Of a stretch of DNA of 64,000 nucleotides, positions 55,346 through 61,957 are shown piece by piece. A program made the translations under genes and the position numbers. Every line of letters begins with the position of its first letter. Position 1 is the first letter of the stretch. Location: positions 169,465-233,464 of the forward strand of contig NZ_UYXQ01000004.1 in assembly GCF_900624995.1 (NCBI RefSeq), read 5' to 3'. The notes under the pieces were generated by a model. The model was not told the origin of the DNA. It did not search any database and saw nothing but the letters and a program-made list of their open reading frames with translations. Source of the DNA: Pseudomonas antarctica (lineage in GTDB: Bacteria > Pseudomonadota > Gammaproteobacteria > Pseudomonadales > Pseudomonadaceae).

Positions 55346-55375
55346 AAAGACCTTGAAATTCAAGGTCTTTTTTTT
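55346..55375 (+). terminator. tRNA-Leu terminator
   Basis: AAAGACCTTG and CAAGGTCTTT form a 10-bp stem with a 5-base loop followed by T5, 9 bases after the tRNA. Confidence 0.92.
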
Positions 55376-55431
55376 CGTCTGTAAAAAAGTGAGTATGCGC
55401 AGGCCAACGCAGACGTTGAGGAGCCGAGACC

Positions 55432-55761
55432 ATGGAATTGACGCTGGAAGCTGTCGCGCTTTTTGCTCTCAAGCTGGTGCATGAGACCGAAGGCGCGAGC
55501 CCGATTCTGCGCGATGATTTGATCATGGACGGGTATGAGCGGGAAGTGTTTGGGTTGTTGGTGCGTCAGGGGAGTTTGGCCACGATTCAGGTGAAGCTTG
55601 ATGAGTGTATTGCCCAGGCACTGAATACGTTAGGCGGTGCCGGCACGGTACTCGGGCGTGAGTTGCTCAAGCTGTCCGCCGATGTACAACAGGTCCACAG
55701 CCTTGATGAGCTAAGCGCTCCGCTGATTACCCTTAAGGACTATCTGAAAGATATCCAGTGA
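55432..55761 (+). CDS. Small protein of unknown function
   Basis: This 109-residue acidic, probably all-helical protein has no signal peptide, membrane helix or motif that I recognise. It begins MELTLEAVALFALKL, has a good codon bias, and GAGGAGC lies about 10 bases before the ATG. Its last 17 codons overlap the 3' end of the convergent exporter pseudogene. It follows the tRNA terminator by about 55 bases. Confidence 0.6.
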   Translation: MELTLEAVALFALKLVHETEGASPILRDDLIMDGYEREVFGLLVRQGSLATIQVKLDECIAQALNTLGGAGTVLGRELLKLSADVQQVHSLDELSAPLITLKDYLKDIQ

Positions 55762-56370
55762 ATCAATGATCAACATACCCGCCAAGTAAACCATCAGCAC
55801 CGCAACGCCAGCGTCCAAGCAGCGCCAGACCACGGGCGCGCGAAACAGCCATGTCAAACGCTGACACCCCAGCGCCAACAGCACAAACCACACCAACGAT
55901 GCCGTCATGGCGCCTGTCGCGAACAGGGCTTGCTGGCCAGCCGGCTTGGCCGCACCGATAGAGCCGATCAGCACCACCGTATCAAGCCAGGCGTAGGGGT
56001 TGGCGAAGCCAAGCACTATCGCCGTACGTAATAGCCCCCTTTGCGAGTGACCACCTTGAGTGTCCGGCATGGACTGGCTGCGGATGCAGGCCAACAAGCG
56101 CTGACCACCGAATCACAGCAGATAGGCCGCGCCGGACAAGAGCAATAGCGCCATCACCGCCGGCCAACTTTCCAGCACAGACCCTAACCCCGTCACGCCG
56201 ATAGCGATCAGGAGGATATCGGCCAGCACACAAATAGCGACCACCCACCAGATGGGACCACGGCCGACACCTTGGCGGATAACCAAAGTGTCTTTTGGGC
56301 CGGGCGCGGCGAACAGTCCGATGCCCAAGAGTAAGCCTTCAAGGTACAGGGCGTTGAAGTGAGGAAACAT
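55711..56370 (-). pseudogene. LysE/ArgO-type amino-acid exporter with an in-frame stop
   Basis: The frame encodes a membrane exporter of the LysE/ArgO family: LFAAPGPKDTLVIRQGVGRG at the start, and GFANPYAWLDTVVLIGSIGA and WRCLDAGVAVLMVYLAG further on. A TGA at 56113-56115 interrupts it after residue 85 (GAAYLL-stop-FGGQ), and the same frame then continues open to the natural end. ArgO relatives have Trp at this place (LLWFG-like), so TGG to TGA is the likely change. The rest keeps coding quality, so the mutation is probably recent, or it is a sequencing error. Confidence 0.8.
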
Positions 56371-56394
56371 GGAATGTTCGAGTCCGCGAGGCGA

Positions 56395-57201
56395 TTAGAG
56401 AAGTTGAATAGGCTGATTGCCAAAACCGGTATGACGAGCATTGACGGCGCTATTCAGGTCAATCGGTTTGCGGCGCAAAAAGCTTGTCGGTCGCTGTTCC
56501 GGGCTCGGATTTGCAAAGTAAATCAACGAACTTCTGGCGACCGGCTGCTTAGGCGCCAGCACAGCATGATAGGCAGCAGGAATGGACTGGTCGGAAAGCT
56601 CAGTGAGCAACGAACCTGCCAGCACTGCAATCTCGCCTTCCAGAAGCCGGACCGGCTCTAATGAAGCGCCCTTCACCAACACCAGCCCTTCGCGGGTAGG
56701 CTTGATAAACGACAGCATGTGCCCATCTTCATGAGGGTCCTGAGCAAATTGACGCACGCCGTTTGTGGCCTGAGCACCGTAGACACAGAGTTGGATGTAA
56801 GACGCCAAGCGCAAGGGCGCTAATGGAGCAACGCCAAACTCTGCACAAATGCCGTCCATTAACGCTTGGGCGAGCTCGCTGATCTGGCGCTCAAAGCTAT
56901 CCACAGCAGAGAAGAACGGGCTTTGGGTGAACTCCAGATCCGTTCGCTTAGGCGCATGCGCAGGCCAGTAACAGAAGCGCTCACACAGGTCCGGGTGGTC
57001 TTTGATGCTCGAATACTCAGCGCCAAAAGGGAAAAAACCGTCAGTGTCTTCGGCAAAGGAAAATGATTGCTTAGTGGTTTGGGCAATTGCCGAGTACCCA
57101 TCAATGATCTTTTTGTAGTCCTGCTGCATCGCATCTGAGATTTGCAGGGTGCCAAAGCCTGATCGAGCAATGGATTCACAGCACGCTTTTATCTGTTTCA
57201 T
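56395..57201 (-). CDS. Isopenicillin-N-synthase-like Fe(II)/2OG oxygenase
   Basis: This 268-residue non-haem iron oxygenase has the facial triad His157-x-Asp159 (QDPHEDGHMLSF) and His212 (YHAVLAP), and Arg223-x-Ser (ARSSLIYF) for the 2-oxoglutarate carboxylate. It is short at the N-terminus compared with plant-like family members. Such enzymes hydroxylate, desaturate or cyclise small molecules; the substrate here is unknown. ATG 57201 is taken because the N-terminal extension lacks similarity. It lies 24 bases upstream of the exporter pseudogene on the same strand, so the two may have been an operon making and exporting an amino-acid derivative (inference). Confidence 0.85.
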   Translation of the reverse strand: MKQIKACCESIARSGFGTLQISDAMQQDYKKIIDGYSAIAQTTKQSFSFAEDTDGFFPFGAEYSSIKDHPDLCERFCYWPAHAPKRTDLEFTQSPFFSAVDSFERQISELAQALMDGICAEFGVAPLAPLRLASYIQLCVYGAQATNGVRQFAQDPHEDGHMLSFIKPTREGLVLVKGASLEPVRLLEGEIAVLAGSLLTELSDQSIPAAYHAVLAPKQPVARSSLIYFANPSPEQRPTSFLRRKPIDLNSAVNARHTGFGNQPIQLL

Positions 57202-57432
57202 AGCTATATCCAGAGATGGTTGTAAAGGAATGCAACAAACACGGGGTCGCAAGCATGCGAGAAACCGCGACACTGGATATAGCCAATCAAAACGCGGACT
57301 ATCCATGTCCTTCACAACGTCGCCAGCAGGATGCGAGTGTGCATGGCCCACTACACGTTGCGGCGGGCAGGTTGTCCTTTTTAGCTAACAACGTAACGAC
57401 TTTCACCAAGGATTGGGGATGAGTAATCAACG

Positions 57433-58125
57433 ATGAGCATCAAGACGCGCGACACCCTCCGAGCGCTGGTCGTACGGCGCAGCCGGGAACTGGGTAAATC
57501 CATGACCACCCTGGCCAAGGAAGCCGGCATATCCAGAACCTACCTTTACGGGTTAGCCGGTGGCGCCTCTCAAGATCCCTCGGTGCGCACACTGATCAAG
57601 TTGGCCAAGGCGCTTCACGTTTCACCGCTGCTGCTGTTCCGCTACTTCGCCGATTTGGCAGGCGCTCCGGTGGGCGCTCACTCAATGGCAGCCACTAACC
57701 GCGCTATCGGCCTGCAAGACCCTGGCGACGTTGCCGTCTTCAATGCTGACGTCACCACGCCAGACCAAACCGTCGTGTTACCCGGTGAGACGTTTCACAA
57801 GACCTGGGAGATCCAGAACCTCGGCACCCGCCCCTGGCGCGGCCGCAAGTTGGTGCGAGTAGACGGCGAATACGTGATCGCCCGACGCACCGCCACGGGT
57901 GCGCCACTGGAAGTGGTGATGGACACACACCTGCGCAGCCTGAACAACGAGATCGCTATTGCAGAAACACTGCCCGGCCAGCCGGTGCACCTCACGGTGG
58001 AATTCGCCGCGCCCAAGGAAACCTGCACGGTCACGTCCATCTGGCGGATCGAGGATGAACACGGTCGGCCCTGCTACGGCCCCGCCTTCATCCTGCATGT
58101 AATCGTCAACGTCATGGCGCGCTGA
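57433..58125 (+). CDS. XRE regulator fused to an NBR1-type Ig domain
   Basis: This 230-residue protein has an N-terminal XRE helix-turn-helix (residues 10-70; MTTLAKEAGISRTYLYGLAGG) and a C-terminal immunoglobulin-like domain from about residue 105, with FHKTWEIQNLGTRPWRGRKLV and VEFAAPKETCTVTSIWRIED. That strand pattern and the conserved W...N.G...W match the NBR1 Ig-like domain, known from the eukaryotic autophagy receptor and also found in bacteria. There is no membrane segment. It is divergent from the oxygenase gene and could regulate it. Confidence 0.85.
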   Translation: MSIKTRDTLRALVVRRSRELGKSMTTLAKEAGISRTYLYGLAGGASQDPSVRTLIKLAKALHVSPLLLFRYFADLAGAPVGAHSMAATNRAIGLQDPGDVAVFNADVTTPDQTVVLPGETFHKTWEIQNLGTRPWRGRKLVRVDGEYVIARRTATGAPLEVVMDTHLRSLNNEIAIAETLPGQPVHLTVEFAAPKETCTVTSIWRIEDEHGRPCYGPAFILHVIVNVMAR

Positions 58126-58219
58126 GTAACGACCCATTAGCTATGGAACGAACACTGCCATTGTGGCGAGCAGGCTTGCCACAGGTTCCGGAACCAAACA
58201 CCGCGCTGCGACCACCCAC

Positions 58220-58855
58220 TTACCGCCGGCCTTCAACCGCCATACGCACCGCCAAGCCCATCAGCACCGAGCCCATCAGCCAACGCTGCGCCACCTGCCA
58301 ACCCGGCCGGGTGACGAAGAACACCGCGATGGAGCCCGCCATGATGGCGATCACCGAGTTAACGCTCACGCTGATGGCAATCTGCGTAAAACCCAGGATC
58401 AGCGACTGCGTCAGCACACTGCCATGGCCGTTCGGGTCGATGAACTGCGGCAACAACGACAAATACATCACCGCCACTTTGGGGTTCAGCAGGTTGGTCA
58501 CCAAGCCCATCATGAACAGCTTGCGCGGGCTGTCCTGGGGCAAGTCCCGCACTTGAAAGGGCGAACGGCCACCCGGCTTCACCGCCTGCCAGGCCAGGTA
58601 CACCAGGTACACCGCACCGCCGAGCCGCAGCGCGTCGTACGCAAAGGGCACCGCCATCACCAACGCGGTGATGCCCAATGCTGCGCAAAACATATAAACC
58701 AGGAAACCCAACGCAACACCGCCGAGCGATATCAACCCGGCCTTACGCCCCTGGCAAATCGAGCGGGAAATGAGGTAAATCATATTCGGCCCGGGCGTGA
58801 GCACCATGGCGAGTGAGATCAGGCCATAGGCAAGCCAGCTGGACAGTTCGGGCAT
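58220..58855 (-). CDS. LysE-family amino-acid exporter (RhtB type)
   Basis: This 211-residue inner-membrane exporter has six hydrophobic helices and the LysE signature near the start (LAMVLTPGPNMIYLISRSICQGRKAGL without the middle stop seen in its relative at 55711). VTNLLNPKVAVMYLSLLPQF is also conserved. RhtB-type proteins export homoserine, threonine or related compounds; specificity cannot be told. It is convergent with the XRE-NBR1 gene and transcribed alone. Confidence 0.9.
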   Translation of the reverse strand: MPELSSWLAYGLISLAMVLTPGPNMIYLISRSICQGRKAGLISLGGVALGFLVYMFCAALGITALVMAVPFAYDALRLGGAVYLVYLAWQAVKPGGRSPFQVRDLPQDSPRKLFMMGLVTNLLNPKVAVMYLSLLPQFIDPNGHGSVLTQSLILGFTQIAISVSVNSVIAIMAGSIAVFFVTRPGWQVAQRWLMGSVLMGLAVRMAVEGRR

Positions 58856-58989
58856 GGTGTCGCTCCTTAAGGTGTGCGCTGGGCGCCATGGTAGGGCGTT
58901 GAAAAGTCGGGCGTTAGATACAGATCCGCGAGCAAAACGTCATACACACACGCAGGCGGTTACCGCCCCATTCACCCAAGGACCGGCAC

Positions 58990-59361
58990 ATGATCGACTT
59001 CAACAACAAAGGCTTCTTCAAACTCAAGCAAAACAACGAATACGCCGAACGCGTATCAGCCCTGCTGCTCGACGGCGAAGAAGTGATCGACGCCTACAAA
59101 GCCATGCGCGATGGCGTGATCTTCACCACCAAACGCATCATCGCGGTGAACGTGCAGGGGATTACCGGCAGCAAGAAGGACTTCACCTCGCTGCCGTACA
59201 AAAACATCGTCGCGTACTCGGTGGAAACATCCGGCACGTTTGATCTGGATTCGGAGTTGGAGATTTACTTTTCGTCGCTGGGGAAAGTGAAGTTTGAATT
59301 CACCGGGAAGACGTCGATTGTGGAGATCTCGCGGATCATCTCCAAACACTTGCTGGGCTGA
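58990..59361 (+). CDS. Bacterial PH-domain protein
   Basis: This 123-residue soluble protein consists of one bacterial pleckstrin-homology domain (bPH_1 type): EEVIDAYKAMRDGVIFTTKRIIAVNVQGITG, followed by SLPYKNIVAYSVETSGTFDLDSELEIY, with the last helix EISRIISKHLL. No membrane segment. The molecular role of these proteins is not established. It stands alone, with GAC-rich spacer and AAGGACC about 10 bases before the start. Confidence 0.88.
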   Translation: MIDFNNKGFFKLKQNNEYAERVSALLLDGEEVIDAYKAMRDGVIFTTKRIIAVNVQGITGSKKDFTSLPYKNIVAYSVETSGTFDLDSELEIYFSSLGKVKFEFTGKTSIVEISRIISKHLLG

Positions 59362-59504
59362 CCCCTTACGCACCTATGCGTCTCTGGACCGCGGGAGGGG
59401 GCCCGCGACGGACTGCATGATCGAACAGAACAAGCCTGCACAGGGAACCGTAGTCCTCATAGGCACCACCCAAAGGTTCCCATAGCCTTTCGGTGAGAAC
59501 GCTT

Positions 59505-60296
59505 ATGATCAACGCACCCAGCTTCCTCCAGCCGTTTCAAATCACGGCCTGCGCGGACAACGCCTCAAGCCCCGACGCGCAGCCTGTCAGCCCGGTGCGA
59601 ACCAAACGCTCCGTCCTCGATACCACCAAACTCTGGCCCAACGGTTCGACGATCACGATAGCGCTTTATGACGCTAACAAAGAAGAGACACAGCTGATCA
59701 AGGATGCGATCAACGAATGGAAGCCTTACGTCAATCTCAAGTTCGATTTCGTCTCGGGCGAGGACGGCGACATCCGCATCGCTCTCAACTCTATCGATAC
59801 CAACTACGGCTCTGCGGTAGGAACAGGCGCAAAAAAAATACCGCCCCACCTGCCCACGATGATCCTGCCGTGGGATACCCACTCAACCAGGTTCCGCTTC
59901 GTAGCGCTGCATGAGTTCGGGCATGCCTTGGGCGCACTGCACGCTCACCAACACCCCGATTCAGGCATTCCTTGGGACAAGCAGAAGACGTATGACGACA
60001 CCCTCAAGCGCTATGGTTTGACCCCGGACCTCGTCGACAAAAACATCTTGCCCTTGGAACGCAGTGATAAGTACAGCTACCAACCTTACGACGGCGATTC
60101 GATAATGCATTACGAGGTCACCGACGACTGGACATCCGGCGGCTGGGGTCAATCGGAAAACTGGGACATCAGCGACGGCGATAAAGCCCAAATGCAAGAG
60201 GCTTACCCCAAGCCAAAGCCACCTGTTCCGGCGCCTCTTTCCAAAGCGTTGCTTAGCGCCCGATTTGATGAGCCAACACAATCGCTGACCGAGTGA
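59505..60296 (+). CDS. Astacin/matrixin-like zinc metalloprotease
   Basis: This 263-residue protein has the metzincin zinc site: His136, Glu137, His140 and His146 (HEFGHALGALH), followed by the Met-turn in DGDSIMHYEV. The short N-terminal region (INAPSFLQPFQITAC) has no signal peptide. WDKQKTYDDT after the zinc site resembles astacins (family M12A). It may leave the cell by a non-classical route or act inside; neither is shown. ATG 59505 has GGTGAG 7 bases upstream; the GTG at 59493 would add 4 residues. Confidence 0.85.
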   Translation: MINAPSFLQPFQITACADNASSPDAQPVSPVRTKRSVLDTTKLWPNGSTITIALYDANKEETQLIKDAINEWKPYVNLKFDFVSGEDGDIRIALNSIDTNYGSAVGTGAKKIPPHLPTMILPWDTHSTRFRFVALHEFGHALGALHAHQHPDSGIPWDKQKTYDDTLKRYGLTPDLVDKNILPLERSDKYSYQPYDGDSIMHYEVTDDWTSGGWGQSENWDISDGDKAQMQEAYPKPKPPVPAPLSKALLSARFDEPTQSLTE

Positions 60297-60378
60297 TGCC
60301 GGGCGAGTTTTTACACCATCAGGAGTGTGGGGTACGCAGGAGCTGAAGAACAAACGACGCTTTGACTAACCGCTCGGC

Positions 60379-60411
60379 AAAAAAAGACCTTGGCGTCCCA
60401 AGGTCTTTTTT
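60379..60411 (+). terminator. Intrinsic terminator
   Basis: AAAAGACCTTGG and CCAAGGTCTTTT pair around a short loop with TTTTT following, about 80 bases after the metalloprotease stop. Confidence 0.88.
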
Positions 60412-60445
60412 ACTGCTAACACGGTTCAGCGGGTGCACCACGATC

Positions 60446-60480
60446 CAAATGTGGGAGCTGGCTTGCCTGCGAAGACGCCA
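60446..60480 (+). repeat. Single REP copy
   Basis: AAATGTGGGAGCTGGCTTGC occurs once without an inverted partner, matching the variant at 3990-4080. Solitary copies are common relics of REPINs. Confidence 0.7.
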
Positions 60481-60505
60481 GCCGCCATACCCTCAAACCA
60501 GCCGC

Positions 60506-60814
60506 TTACACACCACCGGCCTCCCCCTCCTCCATCACCCCATTCGGCAACATCCCATTGGCCAAATCATCCACCACCGCCTTTGCCATCGCCCCCAAAT
60601 AATACGCCGCCCAAGCATAACGGTCCGCGCTGTTGTCCATGGCGGCATCCAACGCGAGCATTTTGGAACAATGCAGCAGCTCGGAGGCATGCTCCAGGGC
60701 ATCGCGGATGGGCACGCCGGCATTGACGCGCAATAGACGGTGGAGGTTCGGCTGTTGGCCGCAGGTGGAGAAGGTGATGACGCCGAGGGTTTTGTTGAGG
60801 GCTGGGTTTATCAT
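60506..60814 (-). CDS. DUF3077-like protein
   Basis: This 102-residue protein resembles the short Pseudomonas proteins of the DUF3077 type: VPIRDALEHASELLHCSKMLALDAAMD, followed by WAAYYLGAMAKAVVDDLANGM. It is helical, soluble and of unknown function. Pseudomonas genomes often carry several copies in accessory regions. Start ATG 60814 is preceded by AGGTGCCC. Confidence 0.75.
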   Translation of the reverse strand: MINPALNKTLGVITFSTCGQQPNLHRLLRVNAGVPIRDALEHASELLHCSKMLALDAAMDNSADRYAWAAYYLGAMAKAVVDDLANGMLPNGVMEEGEAGGV

Positions 60815-61478
60815 TGGGCACCTCCGAACTGCGCGGTGGTGGGGGTTGCGGTGCTGCGAGGGTACGACCTATCAGAAACGCTCATTGGCTTAACTCCTAA
60901 TGTAGAGAAGAGCCGCCACGTTCGTTTCCAGGCGAATGGGTGGCAGCTATGCGCAGGCTGGAAAACCGGGACAATAGGAACCCGGCAGACCCGAAGGCCT
61001 CCCGCGCACAGCCGCCATAACACGGATATGCTGGCACAAAAACACCAGCAATCGTGATAAAAATAGTGGCACCTGTGCGCTATTGTTCCACGGGTTTCCA
61101 GGCCCGGTCGCCTCGTAAATGACGACGACCAAGACGGTAATCCGAAAGTGTGAGACCCGAAAGTATGCTTTTGTATGTACAGATTTCCGCGCGCTGACGA
61201 ACCTGCAATTCTGGCACTCCATCGCGTATTTGGCTCGCGACCGTAGCAAACGCTTGGGTACTGAAGATGACTCCAGATGAAAATCAGAACGGTCCTACTC
61301 GCATGTAGACCCTCAATTGCATGACAGAACACACACATCGGCAACACATAAATAAGCGAGCTCAACTACTCGCTCTTGCAAATCGCTCGCGCGTAAATCC
61401 CCCAAATGCCCCCTGAATAAACTCAGTTATGGCATTTCGAGATAAGTGTTTGCCTGTTAATTGCATTAGAGTCTTGAT
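60815..61478. other. Transition to A+T-rich DNA, no gene seen
   Basis: A 184-codon minus-strand frame (60811-61365) lacks any recognisable sequence or ribosome-binding site and is not accepted. G+C falls visibly from about 61380 onward. No tRNA remnant, integrase or att-like repeat was seen. Confidence 0.5.
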
Positions 61479-61498
61479 ACCTGTCAGATCTGACAGGT
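61479..61498. promoter_or_regulatory. Perfect lux-box palindrome
   Basis: ACCTGTCAGATCTGACAGGT is a perfect 20-bp inverted repeat with the CT-N12-AG frame and CAGATCTG centre of LasR/LuxR-type quorum-sensing sites. A LuxR-type activator bound here would place the transcript start about 42 bases away, near 61531. No luxR or luxI is in the window. Confidence 0.8.
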
Positions 61499-61579
61499 GT
61501 TTAATTTATTATTTTTGATTAGTCTTTCCTGGAGGAATAAGTCTCTCATTTCTAGCAAAATGAGCATAGGAAAACTATT

Positions 61580-61733
61580 GTGAACATTGACGTGTCAAGC
61601 ATCACTAAAACTGATCATTTGTATAAATTTGTTTTTCCGTAATAGTTCTACAAATCTAAGCATGCCAAGCGAATTGATCTGTACAACGATGTTATGAAGA
61701 AAAAAGTCTTTGTCGATATTGACCAAATTGCTA
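61580..61733 (+). pseudogene. Decayed reading frame behind the lux box
   Basis: From GTG 61580, with AGGA 8 bases before it, the frame reads 20 codons (VNIDVSSITKTDHLYKFVFP), then TAA TAG, then continues open as KSKHAKRIDLYNDVMKK and VFVDIDQIARL up to the IS5 end at 61734. The amino-acid pattern after the stops looks like real protein, but I recognise no family. It may be the first gene of the quorum-controlled unit, ruined by mutation and cut by the IS. Confidence 0.4.
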
Positions 61734-61899
61734 GGCTCTGTACGAAAAGTGCTATCTCAAATAACGCATGGCACAAGCCAGTGAGGCCATCGTCGCATAA
61801 TTTTTTGCGAGTTTGTCGAAGCGCGTAACGATACGGCGGTTCTCCTTCAGCCAGCCGAACATGCGCTCGATGACGTTGCGCTGCTGGTACAGAATGATA
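61734..61899 (-). mobile_element. IS5-family transposase remnant
   Basis: On the minus strand, RNVIERMFGWLKENRRIVTR and FDKLAKNYATMASLACAMRY are the C-terminus of an IS5-family (IS427-type) transposase, ending in the LR-stop typical of this group. The element end GGCTCTGTACG begins at 61734, next to a CTA target-like trinucleotide. The rest of the element is gone. Confidence 0.85.
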
Positions 61900-61957
61900 C
61901 ACATATTGTCGATGATGTGAAGTGACATCAATCACTGCATATACAAAGGGCCATAAA

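Noticed and set aside
55337..55440. tRNA-Leu as an integration site for the accessory region to its right
   Set aside because: The location is suggestive, but no integrase and no repeat of the tRNA 3' end is visible up to base 64000, and the tRNA keeps its own terminator.
56113..56115. TGA in the ArgO-like gene as a selenocysteine codon
   Set aside because: Relatives have Trp, not Cys, at this position, and no SECIS-like hairpin is evident directly after it.
58140..58190. REP-like GTGGCGAGCAGGCTTGCCACA after the XRE-NBR1 gene
   Set aside because: It is a small imperfect palindrome related to another REP family, but a single diverged copy is too little to annotate with confidence.
60811..61365. 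184-codon minus-strand frame in the gap after the DUF3077-like gene
   Set aside because: No ribosome-binding site, Cys/His/Trp-rich random-looking composition, no motif, and it spans a change in base composition.
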